NCBI GenBank assembly: GCA_963812915.1
Contig: CAWEXB010000014.1
Location: 62,001-126,000 of the forward strand
Length of the DNA: 64,000 nucleotides
Reading direction: 5' to 3'
Source: JACVRW01 sp963812915
Lineage (GTDB): Bacteria; Actinomycetota; Thermoleophilia; Solirubrobacterales; Thermoleophilaceae
The position numbers and the translations under genes are program-made. This document shows positions 32,335 through 40,548 of the stretch, piece by piece. Position 1 is the first letter of the stretch, and each line of letters opens with the position of its first letter. The notes beneath the pieces are model-generated. The model was not told the DNA's origin. It ran no database searches and saw only the letters and a list, made by a program, of their open reading frames with translations.

Positions 32335-33456
32335 TCACCAACCCTGCTGCAACGCAATGATCAGCAAGCCGAGAGCGATCGCCCCTGCGATCAGAACTAC
32401 CACGATGTTCGTGACGATCGCGGCCGGCAGCCACCGCGGCGGCGTCCCCGCCTGCTTTCCCTCCGAATGCCACCCCAGCGACGAGGCGAGTGTGTTGGTG
32501 ATGTATTGGTTCATGCTCACCTCCTCGCGTTCGGCCGCCTGCGCAAGGTCCGCATGCAGGGACTGCGGCATTCGGAGCATGAGCCGCCCGCTGTGCCCGG
32601 CCCGCGCCTTCGCGCCAGAGGCCGGCGCCGTCTCATCCGTCCCCGTCTCCCGCCCCCGCGTCGGCCGAAGGTCGGCGTTCGGGCGGGGAGCGGGCTCTGG
32701 AGTTGATCCGGAAGCCAGCGCCGGAGGCGAGCTCCCTCGCTGAAAAGCGCGGTCCTCAAGCTCGACCCGGAGCTTGGAGAGGGCGGTGGTCGTTCGCCGG
32801 CCGAGTGCGCTCTGCGACATCTTGAGCTCCTCAGCAGCCTCCCTGCAGCTGCGCTCGCGAACAAAACGCAGATAGATGATCGCTCGCTCGGTCTCGTCGA
32901 GCGTCCGGAATGCGTCGGCGAGGAGCATGCGGGACTCGCTCGCGTCGAACTCGCTGGCGGCGGCATCTGAGGCACGGTCACCGACCGGACCATTCGTTCT
33001 GTTCTCGAGCTGCGCGAGTTCATTCGGGGTAACGCCTAGGACTTCGCCGAGCTCACTCTGACTCGGTGCCCTGCCGAGCCGCGCGGTCAGTTCGTGCCGC
33101 GCCTCCGACAGCCGACCGCTCACTTCGTGGAGGCGGCGCGGCAGGCGCACGGTGCTCGTGCGATCGCGGAGATATCGCTTGATCTCGCCGGCGATCGTCG
33201 GCACGGCAAAGGCGGCGAACTCATCACCACGCGTCCGGTCGAAGCGTTCGATTGCGTTTAGAAGGCCGATCGAACCGGCCTGGACCAGGTCGTCGTGGTC
33301 GACGCCGCGGCTGTCGTGCCGCTGCGCCAGCATCTCGACGAGAGGCAGGTAGAGCTGCACCAAGCGTTCTCGCGCGCGGGGGTCGCCCTGATCGCGATAT
33401 GCGGCGAGAAGCCGGGCGGTCGCCGACTCCCGATCGTTGCTTGCTTGCGATGCCAT
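32335..33456 (-). CDS. SigB/SigF-type sigma factor fused to a ribbon-helix-helix domain and a C-terminal membrane anchor
   Basis: The 373-residue protein starts with a sigma-70 factor of the stress/sporulation group. Region 2 is at residues ~31-100 (LVQLYLPLVEMLAQ...VDHDDLVQAGSIGLLNAIERFDRTRGDEFAAFAVPTIAGEIKRYLRD). Region 3 is at ~105-175 and region 4 at ~180-235 (TERAIIYLRFVRERSCREAAEELKMSQSALGRRTTTALSKLR). A disordered Pro/Arg linker leads to residues 290-330, SGRLMLRMPQSLHADLAQAAEREEVSMNQYITNTLASSLGW, an Arc/HicB-antitoxin-like ribbon-helix-helix fold. A final hydrophobic helix, WLPAAIVTNIVVVLIAGAIALGLLIIAL (342-369), should anchor it in the membrane. The ATG at 33456 is preferred; one at 33510 adds 18 residues not seen in sigma factors. 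No anti-sigma gene is adjacent. A 20-bp inverted repeat sits 88 bases upstream of the start. Confidence 0.85.
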   Translation of the reverse strand: MASQASNDRESATARLLAAYRDQGDPRARERLVQLYLPLVEMLAQRHDSRGVDHDDLVQAGSIGLLNAIERFDRTRGDEFAAFAVPTIAGEIKRYLRDRTSTVRLPRRLHEVSGRLSEARHELTARLGRAPSQSELGEVLGVTPNELAQLENRTNGPVGDRASDAAASEFDASESRMLLADAFRTLDETERAIIYLRFVRERSCREAAEELKMSQSALGRRTTTALSKLRVELEDRAFQRGSSPPALASGSTPEPAPRPNADLRPTRGRETGTDETAPASGAKARAGHSGRLMLRMPQSLHADLAQAAEREEVSMNQYITNTLASSLGWHSEGKQAGTPPRWLPAAIVTNIVVVLIAGAIALGLLIIALQQGW

Positions 33457-33543
33457 TCGCCTCAATCCCCAGCGAATCCATAAGGATTGGTAACACGAGC
33501 TTAACTCCATATTGCGGCTTGTGGACTAAGTGCTCCGCGCCGC

Positions 33544-33595
33544 AAGTACCGCCACGTTTGGCGGCTGCAAATCTGCGCCAAACGTGACGGAACTT
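33544..33595. repeat. 20-bp imperfect inverted repeat upstream of the sigma/RHH gene
   Basis: AAGTACCGCCACGTTTGGCG (33544-33563) pairs with 33576-33595 at 18 of 20 positions around a 12-base spacer; the inner 11 bp (CACGTTTGGCG) are perfect. It lies between the end of the hypothetical gene (33609) and the sigma gene start (33456). No T-run follows on the minus strand. An operator or a processed 3' hairpin both fit. Confidence 0.75.
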
Positions 33596-33608
33596 ACGAC
33601 GGGAAGCG

Positions 33609-34220
33609 CTACGCGCCGACGCGTTGGGTGAACAGCGCCGCGAAGCGGTCTCGTATGGCATGCGCCCGCGGATCCGCCGGCAGCGCCGGCGGTGGGGGCC
33701 CGCCATAGTCAGCCGCCGCCATGTCGAGATCGTGAAGGTCGACGATGTCGGCGCCAAGCTTGCTCGCAACCTCGCGCACCGCGTCCTGCTGGCGCCGGTT
33801 CCAGCGACGGTACACGCCGAGCGCCTCGATCCTCGCCAGCTCGGCCCGCATCTCGCCGCGATCGATCTCGATTCTGCCCCAGAGGGTCACGATCCCTGAG
33901 ACGCCGCGATAGTCGACCTGTGAGAAGTCGCCCGTCGGCGTCCTGTATGCGCGGATGCCACAGCGGCAGTCGGGGTGTGGGGCCGCGTGCGGCTCCCTGA
34001 GCAGGTCTTCGGGGCTGCGCCAGCGACGGCACTCGGCGCGCACGACGGGCTCAGTCCATGGCACCGGGAGGTACGGCGAGCTCAGCTCCCGGGCCGCGGG
34101 ACCGGTCCGGAAGATTCGCCAGTTGCGGAATCCGACGATCGGTCCGATCGGGCCAGGGAGCCGGCTCTCCCCGGCACCTGCCGCCTGCTCGACGGTGATC
34201 GTGATGGGAGACGTGGTCAC
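33609..34220 (-). CDS. Hypothetical protein with CxCGI and LWG motifs
   Basis: The 203-residue protein has no signal peptide or membrane span. It contains PLPGPIGPIVGFRNWRIF-like text near the start, HPDCRCGIRAYRT in the middle and GIVTLWGRIEIDRGEMRAELARIEALGVY after it. The H-x2-C-x-CGI-x-AY plus LWG-x-(6-8)-G-x-RAE pattern recurs in actinobacterial hypothetical proteins; I do not know a function. The two close cysteines with a nearby His might bind metal, which is a guess. It precedes the sigma/RHH gene on the same strand with a 152-base gap that holds the inverted repeat, so it may be read through into it. GTG start at 34220; the C-terminal 40 residues are Pro/Ala-rich. Confidence 0.65.
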   Translation of the reverse strand: MTTSPITITVEQAAGAGESRLPGPIGPIVGFRNWRIFRTGPAARELSSPYLPVPWTEPVVRAECRRWRSPEDLLREPHAAPHPDCRCGIRAYRTPTGDFSQVDYRGVSGIVTLWGRIEIDRGEMRAELARIEALGVYRRWNRRQQDAVREVASKLGADIVDLHDLDMAAADYGGPPPPALPADPRAHAIRDRFAALFTQRVGA

Positions 34221-34526
34221 CGAGGTAGTGGAGTCAAGTCCCAGGACGTGGTGTAGGAGTTGGGCGCCTTTGTACGGTATTCCCCGCCGGTGGAGAAGTA
34301 TGCCCCCCCGGGCGGCGCGCGGCGGGCGTGATATCGCCGCATAATACGGGCCTCCACCCCGGAGCGACCGCCCATACGTACGCGTCGAGCTTCTTGGCTC
34401 TGCGCCTGCGTTCGCGCTCCTGTCGCGCTTACGGAGTCCACTGATATCACGTTGCGAGCGACGGTACCAGAGCCTTGATTTGACGTCCCGCCCCGGCCGG
34501 GAGGGGGACTCGCGGGTACTTGGTAG
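34221..34526. promoter_or_regulatory. 306-base divergent control region
   Basis: This gap separates the hypothetical gene (minus) from the peptidoglycan-binding gene (plus) and should hold both promoters. Two copies of a GATATC-centred site are present: CGTGATATC at 34327-34335 and TGATATCACG at 34442-34451, in opposite halves of the palindrome CGTGATATCACG. Between them CATAATAC is a possible -10. The assignment as operators is a guess from symmetry. Confidence 0.3.
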
Positions 34527-35663
34527 GTGAGCACTTGGACCGTGAAGCTGACCTCTCCTCTCTGGCCCTCTAGTCGAGCTTCAGCGCCGTCGGCGTTGCT
34601 GGCCGCGGCGGTGGTGGCGGTGGCGCTGCTGCTCGGCCTTCCTGCGACCAGCTTTGCGGCTGGAGGAGACCACAGCGCGGCAGGCTCGCGGATCAAGCAG
34701 GGCGGGTTCTCCGAGACAGCCCTTATGTCCGCCGGCCAGCTCGCCCGCGGCTCGGGTTATGGCGACCAGAACCGCTCAAAAGCGGTGCGCCAGCTGCAGC
34801 TGCGCCTCCGCAGGCTCGGCCACAGGCCCGGTCCCATCGATGGGCTGTTCGGTCCGCTGACAGAGGCTTCAGTCGAGCGCTTTCAGCGAGCGCATGGCCT
34901 GCGGGTGGACGGAGTGGTCGGCGCCAGGACCCGGGCGCGGCTGTTGGCCCGCTTGGGAAGACGGCCGGCTGCGCGGCACGGCCCAGCGAGGCCCAAGCCG
35001 AGCGCGCCGGAACGCGCCGCCCCGAACCGTCCCGCACCCGCACACCCCGGGCCGCCGCAGCATCCCGCTCCCGAACCCGCCCCGCGCCCGGCCGTCCGGG
35101 GGCCAGAGGGGTCGGATGGCCTGGACCCATGGCTCGCGGCCCTATTCGGGGCGTTGGCCCTGGGGGTTCTGCTCGCCGGACTCTCGAGGCTCGGCCGTCC
35201 GCGCCGAGGCGAGCCCGCTGCGGAACGCCGGGGCTCGGCACCCCGGTCCCTCCACAGACGACTCAACCTCGGGATGGCGTTCGCCGTGCTGCTCGCTGTG
35301 TTCGCGACGGGTGCGGCGATCGGCGCGCTATTCGCCACTCACGCCGCTCCCGGCGAGCGCGACGGCGCGGAGGTGGCCAGCGGCGCGCTGCTCTCGACCC
35401 AGGCGGCGTCCCCCGTCCAGGACGCGAGACCTGCCGAGCGGCCGCCACCCCCCGTCGCCCCGGCCGAGCAGCCCAGCGGCAGCTATACGGCGGGACCCGA
35501 CGACTCACTCTCGTCGAGCCCCAAAGAGCAGCCCGAGGTGGACGGCTCCGAGGCGGCGGGCGTGCGGCGCGTGCAGCACCTGGTCGACCTCAATCTCGAG
35601 GATCGCTTCGTATCGGGCGATCCGGATCTGCGCACGGCCGGCGAGAAGCAGGGGCTCCCATGA
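34527..35663 (+). CDS. Exported peptidoglycan-binding-domain membrane protein
   Basis: The 378-residue protein begins with a signal/anchor (SALLAAAVVAVALLLGLPATSFAAGG). A PG_binding_1 domain follows (residues ~85-135): KAVRQLQLRLRRLGHRPGPIDGLFGPLTEASVERFQRAHGLRVDGVVGARTRARLL. A long Pro/Ala linker leads to two hydrophobic helices (LAALFGALALGVLLAGLS and LGMAFAVLLAVFATGAAIGALFATHA) and a charged C-terminal tail. The domain binds peptidoglycan; no hydrolase domain is attached. Its stop overlaps the LuxR gene start as ATGA, so the two are one transcript. That pairing suggests an envelope-sensing role, which is inference. GTG start at 34527. Confidence 0.82.
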   Translation: MSTWTVKLTSPLWPSSRASAPSALLAAAVVAVALLLGLPATSFAAGGDHSAAGSRIKQGGFSETALMSAGQLARGSGYGDQNRSKAVRQLQLRLRRLGHRPGPIDGLFGPLTEASVERFQRAHGLRVDGVVGARTRARLLARLGRRPAARHGPARPKPSAPERAAPNRPAPAHPGPPQHPAPEPAPRPAVRGPEGSDGLDPWLAALFGALALGVLLAGLSRLGRPRRGEPAAERRGSAPRSLHRRLNLGMAFAVLLAVFATGAAIGALFATHAAPGERDGAEVASGALLSTQAASPVQDARPAERPPPPVAPAEQPSGSYTAGPDDSLSSSPKEQPEVDGSEAAGVRRVQHLVDLNLEDRFVSGDPDLRTAGEKQGLP

Positions 35664-36601
35664 GCACGCAGGTCCGCCAGGAAATCGAGCCGCCGGCGGA
35701 CGGGTCCGACGCGGTCGTCGCACTCATGGGAGTTGGTCAAGCGCTTGCGAGCCTTCGCCGCACGATCTCGATTCCGGCGCTCTTCCGCCATGCAGCCTGC
35801 GCGCTGTGCGAACAGGTCGGCTTCGGGCGTGCCGCTGTCTTCACCCTTCGCGATCACGCGCTCGTTCCGGAGAACGTCTATGCGCGGGGCGCGCCCGAGA
35901 AGGGCGATCAGCTTCTGGTGCCCCTGCGCCGGGAGTCGTTCGAACTGGGGCCATGGCTGCACGAGTCGGAGGTGCTCCGCCGCCGGATAGCCCTGCTCGT
36001 GAAGGACGGACCGGGCGACGCTCACGCACTTGCCACTCTGCCCGATTCGCGCTCCTATGTGGTAGCGCCAGTTATCTGCCAGGAGCAGGCCATTGCCCTG
36101 TTCCACGCCGACCATGGCCCTCTTGGACGGGCTGTGACGGAGTTCGACCGCGCGGCGCTATGGGCCTTCGCCGAGGGGTTCGGCTATGCGCTCGAGCGGG
36201 GCTTGATCGCCGAGCGCCTGCGGACACACTCGGAGCGCGTCCTCGCGCTCGCGCGCGCGACTGAGGCGAGCGTCGAGGAACTCACCAGTCCGGCCCTGGA
36301 GCTGCCCTATGGCGTGCGACAGATCTCCTCGGCCAGAACCATGGCCGTGCCGGACCGCGACATCCTCGAGGGGCTCACCCCCCGCGAGCGGGAGGTGCTC
36401 GCCATGCTCGCCGACGGTGAGACGAACGCCCGTATCGCACAGCGACTGGTGGTGACCGAGGACACGGTCAAGACCCATGTCAAGCACATTTTGCGGAAGC
36501 TCGGCGCGCGGAATCGCTCACAGGCGGTGTCGCGCTACTTCCGCATACACGCCTCGGCGGGCGGGCCCCAACTCGCAGCAGCAGCGAGCGGGTTCGGATA
36601 G
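35660..36601 (+). CDS. LuxR-family transcriptional regulator with N-terminal GAF domain
   Basis: The 313-residue protein has a GAF-like sensor at residues ~25-180 (RHAACALCEQVGFGRAAVFTLRDHALVPENVYARG...YVVAPVICQEQAIALFHADH). It ends with a LuxR-type helix-turn-helix (residues ~235-300): LTPREREVLAMLADGETNARIAQRLVVTEDTVKTHVKHILRKLGARNRSQAV. There is no receiver domain, so it is probably controlled by a ligand rather than phosphorylation. The ATG at 35660 overlaps the upstream stop (ATGA). The likely targets are its own operon or the glycosyltransferase genes that begin 127 bases downstream, by position only. Confidence 0.88.
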   Translation: MSTQVRQEIEPPADGSDAVVALMGVGQALASLRRTISIPALFRHAACALCEQVGFGRAAVFTLRDHALVPENVYARGAPEKGDQLLVPLRRESFELGPWLHESEVLRRRIALLVKDGPGDAHALATLPDSRSYVVAPVICQEQAIALFHADHGPLGRAVTEFDRAALWAFAEGFGYALERGLIAERLRTHSERVLALARATEASVEELTSPALELPYGVRQISSARTMAVPDRDILEGLTPREREVLAMLADGETNARIAQRLVVTEDTVKTHVKHILRKLGARNRSQAVSRYFRIHASAGGPQLAAAASGFG

Positions 36602-36616
36602 TAGGCCGGCAAAAGA

Positions 36617-36632
36617 TGCCCCCTTTGGGGCA
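36617..36632 (+). terminator. Short hairpin after the LuxR gene
   Basis: TGCCCC-CTTT-GGGGCA forms a perfect 6-bp stem with a 4-base loop 15 bases after the luxR stop. No T-run follows, so it may be a weak or factor-aided terminator or a symmetrical operator for the downstream glycosyltransferase operon. Confidence 0.35.
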
Positions 36633-36728
36633 CAAGGATCACCCCTTACTCCGAGGCGAGCCGAACGAAACCACGGCTACGCTCGACAAGGTCCGGCACG
36701 GGGCGCCTGTCGACCAGGAGACCGGTCG

Positions 36729-38996
36729 GTGAAACCAAGCACCATCACGTCCCGAAGTCAGGCGCTCATCTCCGGTGCGACGGGCGCCGCCCCAGCGCGA
36801 CCGCTGTTCTCGATCGTCGTTCCGACCAAGGACGAGTGCGACAACGTCGGCGGTCTGCTCGAACGGCTCGAAGCGGTGCTGCCCACCGTCGCGATGGAGA
36901 TCATCTTCGTCGACGCGAGCACCGACGCCACCCCGGACCTCATCGAGGAGCTGGCCCCTCGCTGCGCGCACGATGTGGTGCTCCTGCGGCAGACCCCCGA
37001 TCGCCGCCGAGGCGGCCTCGGAGGCGCCGTGGTGCAGGGGCTGCGGGCCGCGCGAGGTCCGTGGGTCTGCGTCATGGACGCCGACATGCAGCACCCGCCT
37101 GAGATGATCGCGGCACTGCTCGAGGAGGCGGAGTCCCGCGAACTCGACCTGGTCGTTGCAAGCCGCTACTGCGACGGCGGGAGCGCGGGCGGCCTCGGAT
37201 GGGCGCGCGCGATGGCCTCCCGCTCCACGATCGGCGTCGCGCGGCTGCTGTTCCCGCGCCGGCTTCGGAATGTCACGGATCCGATGAGCGGGTTCTTCCT
37301 GGTGCGCCGCGACGCGATCAAGCTGGACACGCTTCGCCCGCGCGGATTCAAAGTCCTGCTGGAGCTGTTGATCCGCCATCCGGCGCTGCGGTGCGCCGAG
37401 GTGTCGTTCACCTTCGGCGAACGACGCGCCGGTCGCAGCAAGGCCACGATCCGCGAGGGTCTCCGCTACCTCTCCCTGCTCGCCCGACTGCGGTTTGCTC
37501 GTTTCGGGGCGGTCGGCGCGTCAGGTCTCGTGGTCAACACGGTGCTCCTGGCGGCATTGACCGACCTCGTCGGGCTCTTCTACGTCGTCTCTGCGGTCAT
37601 CGCGACCCAGGGCTCGACGCTGTGGAACTTTTGCCTCACGGAGTTGTGGGTCTTCTCCGATCGTGACCACAAGCGAGACATGCGGACTCGAATGGCGCTG
37701 TTCTTCCTCATGAACAACGCGGCCCTGGCCGTCCGGGGGCCGTTGCTCGTGCTGCTCACGTCCGGTCTCGGCATTCACTACGTCGTCTCGAACGTCATCT
37801 CCCTGCTGGTCCTTACACTGGCGCGCTTCGCGCTTGCCGACACCTGGATCTGGGCCAAGGCCGCGCCAGGCGAGGTCGATTCCCGCTCCTGTGCCTACGA
37901 CATCCATGGGATCGTCACCTTGGTGTCCGACGCTCGCCTGCCCGAGCTGGAGCGCTTCCGGGTCGGCGAGCTGATCGGCGAGCCGGACATCCGAGTGCGC
38001 GTGGGCAGGGTCAGCTCGAACGGCGCCTCCGCGATCCGCTACCAGGAAGGCCCGGGCCGACTGGGGTTCGCGGTGACGATCGATCTCGAGGAGGGAATCG
38101 AGGCGACGGCATCGCCGCTCCTGAGGCGTTCCCCTCACGTGCTCTACACGAACGTCGTGGAACCGATCCTGCGCTGGACGTTCGCCGCGCGCGGCTATGC
38201 GCTCGTGCACGCCGCGTGCCTGGCGGCAGGGGACGACGCCTTCCTGGTCACTGCCAGGACCGATACGGGCAAGACGACAACCAGCCTGCACCTGCTCGAC
38301 CAGCACCCGTTCGTCTTCCTCTCGGACGATCTCACGCTGTTGAGCCCCGACGGGCGGGTGCTCACCTATCCGAAGCCGCTGACGATCAGTCGGCACACCC
38401 TGAGGGCGGTCAAGACTCCGCTGCTCTCGCGGCGGGAGCGCTTCTGGTTGGTCGTCCAGAGCCGCTTGCACTCGCGTTCGGGGCGACGCCTCGCCCTGAT
38501 CCTCGCTCGCACGCACCTTCCGGCGGCGACGATCAACGCGATCGTTCAGATGATCGTGCCGCCGCCGAAATACCACGTGGAGCGTCTGGTACCGGGCGTC
38601 GAGGTCGTACCCGAAGCTCGGCTGGCCGGGCTGGTAGTCATCCAACGGGGAGGCGAGGGATCCGCCCACCTGAACGAGCACGAGGCGCTCGAGAGCCTGA
38701 TGCGCAACTGCGAGGATGCCTACGGCTTCCCGCCCTATCCCGCGATCGAGGCATCTCTGCGAAGCCAGAACGGTCGGGACCTGGGGCAGGTTGAGCGGAC
38801 GATCGTCGCAAGCGCGCTCGCCGGCCTCCCAGCCACCGTGATGCGAAGCGAGACCATGGACTGGTGGCGCCGGGTTCCCGCGGTCGTGAGCGGCTGGACT
38901 CCCTCGGCGGACGCCCGTGAAGCGACCTCGCAGGCTCCGCGCGTCCTAACGGGAGGAATCGGCGGAGCCCCCGGTGGGTCGGCCACTGACGCTTAG
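36729..38996 (+). CDS. Fusion of GT2 glycosyltransferase (DPM1-like), GtrA membrane domain and HPr-kinase-like ATPase
   Basis: The 755-residue protein joins three modules. Residues ~26-250 are a family 2 polyprenyl-phosphate sugar transferase: SIVVPTKDECDNV, VMDADMQHPPEM with the DxD at 117-119, and GFFLVRRDAI. Residues ~255-378 are a four-span GtrA domain (FARFGAVGASGLVVNTVLL...STLWNFCLTELWVFSDR...RFALADTWIW). Residues ~385-720 resemble the HprK/PEP-carboxykinase-like fold: ALVHAACLA followed by Walker A TARTDTGKTT (K515) and the metal/catalytic pair SDDL (532-535). GT2-GtrA fusions make lipid-linked sugars for envelope glycans; the added kinase-like domain is unusual. GTG start at 36729 with an AGGAGA ribosome site nine bases upstream. 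It overlaps the next gene by 23 bases. Confidence 0.87.
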   Translation: MKPSTITSRSQALISGATGAAPARPLFSIVVPTKDECDNVGGLLERLEAVLPTVAMEIIFVDASTDATPDLIEELAPRCAHDVVLLRQTPDRRRGGLGGAVVQGLRAARGPWVCVMDADMQHPPEMIAALLEEAESRELDLVVASRYCDGGSAGGLGWARAMASRSTIGVARLLFPRRLRNVTDPMSGFFLVRRDAIKLDTLRPRGFKVLLELLIRHPALRCAEVSFTFGERRAGRSKATIREGLRYLSLLARLRFARFGAVGASGLVVNTVLLAALTDLVGLFYVVSAVIATQGSTLWNFCLTELWVFSDRDHKRDMRTRMALFFLMNNAALAVRGPLLVLLTSGLGIHYVVSNVISLLVLTLARFALADTWIWAKAAPGEVDSRSCAYDIHGIVTLVSDARLPELERFRVGELIGEPDIRVRVGRVSSNGASAIRYQEGPGRLGFAVTIDLEEGIEATASPLLRRSPHVLYTNVVEPILRWTFAARGYALVHAACLAAGDDAFLVTARTDTGKTTTSLHLLDQHPFVFLSDDLTLLSPDGRVLTYPKPLTISRHTLRAVKTPLLSRRERFWLVVQSRLHSRSGRRLALILARTHLPAATINAIVQMIVPPPKYHVERLVPGVEVVPEARLAGLVVIQRGGEGSAHLNEHEALESLMRNCEDAYGFPPYPAIEASLRSQNGRDLGQVERTIVASALAGLPATVMRSETMDWWRRVPAVVSGWTPSADAREATSQAPRVLTGGIGGAPGGSATDA

Positions 38997-40548
38997 CCAC
39001 GCCGCGCCGACGGCAGAGCTTCGCCCGGCGGAGCAGCAGACCCGGCTCGAGCGGTTCGTGCCCGCGACTCGGCTCGGTCGAGCTCCGGTCGGCGTGTACG
39101 TCGGGCCGATCCTCGGCGCGGCCGCCCTGCTGAGGGTCTGGCACCTGGGCAGCACGGGGTTCAACAGCGACGAGGCGGTCTACGCAGGCCAGGCGGCCGC
39201 GATTGCGGACCATCCGGAGCTCGAGGACTTCTTCCCGGTCTTCCGCGCGCACCCGCTGCTCGTCCAGACCCTGCTGTCGCTCGGATTTCGGCTGCGCCTC
39301 GGCGACGGCTTCGCGCGGCTCACCGTCGCGGTCATGGGCGTGGCCACCGTCTACCTGGTCTATGAGCTCGGACGGCTCCTCTATGGGCGCAGGGCCGGTC
39401 TGTTCGCCGCCCTGCTCATGGCCCTGATGCCCTACCACGTGGTGGTCACGCGCCAGGTCCTGCTGGATGGACCGATGACCTTCTTCGCCACGCTCACCGT
39501 GCTTCTGCTGACCCGCTTCGTGCTAAGCGGCCGATCGGTGTGGCTGTACGCCACCGGTGGGGCGATGGGTCTCGCGATCCTCTCGAAGGAGACGAGCATC
39601 GTCTTGCTCGGGGCGGTCTACGCCTTCGTGGCGTTGACCCCCGCGCTGCGCGTGCGGCTACGCGATCTGGCCATCTCCTCGTGCGTCATGGCCCTCGTGG
39701 TTGCCCCCTTCCCGCTCAGCCTGATGCTCGCCGGGCGGATGGGGACGGGGGAGAGCTATCTCACCTGGCAGCTCTTTCGGCGGCCTAACCACGACTTGCT
39801 CTTCTATCCGGCCACGGTGCCCGAGGCCGTTGGCCCGCTCGTCGTGCTCGCGGCCGTGGCCGGCCTGTGGCTACTGCGGCGCCAGTCCTCCTGGCGCGAG
39901 ACGCTCCTCGTGTCCTGGATCGTGGTGCCGGTCGTCTTCTTCTGGCTATGGCCCGTCAAGGGCTTCCAGTATCTGCTCCCGATCGCCCCCCCGCTCGCGC
40001 TGCTTGCCGGCCGCTCGCTCAGCCGGCTGCGGTCGCCGGCCGGCGTGGGCCTTCAGGCGCTGGCGGGCGCGATCGTGGCGCTCAGCCTGCTCGTCCCCGC
40101 CTGGGAGCGCGTGGAAGGCGCGCAGCCCGACAGCTTCCTCGCCGGGTCGGGAGGCCTTCCGGGCGGGCGCGAGGCCGGCCATTGGATCGACGAGCGCGTC
40201 CCGAAGGGCGCGACGTTCATGACCATCGGTCCGTCGATGGCGAACCTCGTGCAGTACTACGGCCACCGCAAGGCTTACGGGCTGTCGGTCAGTCCCAACC
40301 CGCTCAACCGGAATCCCTCGTACGAGCCGCTGATCAATCCCGACCGCGCGATTCGCGAGAACGAGGTGCAGTACCTGGTCTGGGACACCTTCTCGGCCAG
40401 GCGGTCGCCGGGCTTCTCCGACGCCCTTCTCGGCTACGCCGACCGCTACGACGGACGGATCGTGCACACCGAGGTCCTGCCGGCCAGGACGGCGCTGGGG
40501 GAGAGCGCGGATAGGTCGGCCATCGTGGTCTTCGAGGTGCGGCCGTGA
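38974..40548 (+). CDS. Membrane glycosyltransferase of the PMT/ArnT (GT39/GT83) type
   Basis: The 524-residue multi-span protein has the GT-C fold signature. LRVWHLGSTGFNSDEAVYAGQAAAIA carries the catalytic acidic residues (DE) in the first outer loop. LLYGRRAGLFAALLMALMPYHVVVTRQVLLDGPMTFF and LAILSKETSIVLLG follow, with about 11-12 hydrophobic spans to residue ~375 and then a soluble C-terminal domain (~130 residues). Such enzymes use a polyprenyl-phosphate sugar, the product of the preceding GT2-GtrA type of protein, to glycosylate an extracellular acceptor. Overlap with both neighbours (23 bases upstream, GTGA downstream) shows a tight operon and supports that donor-acceptor pairing, which is inference. 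The acceptor is unknown. Confidence 0.87.
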   Translation: MGRPLTLSHAAPTAELRPAEQQTRLERFVPATRLGRAPVGVYVGPILGAAALLRVWHLGSTGFNSDEAVYAGQAAAIADHPELEDFFPVFRAHPLLVQTLLSLGFRLRLGDGFARLTVAVMGVATVYLVYELGRLLYGRRAGLFAALLMALMPYHVVVTRQVLLDGPMTFFATLTVLLLTRFVLSGRSVWLYATGGAMGLAILSKETSIVLLGAVYAFVALTPALRVRLRDLAISSCVMALVVAPFPLSLMLAGRMGTGESYLTWQLFRRPNHDLLFYPATVPEAVGPLVVLAAVAGLWLLRRQSSWRETLLVSWIVVPVVFFWLWPVKGFQYLLPIAPPLALLAGRSLSRLRSPAGVGLQALAGAIVALSLLVPAWERVEGAQPDSFLAGSGGLPGGREAGHWIDERVPKGATFMTIGPSMANLVQYYGHRKAYGLSVSPNPLNRNPSYEPLINPDRAIRENEVQYLVWDTFSARRSPGFSDALLGYADRYDGRIVHTEVLPARTALGESADRSAIVVFEVRP

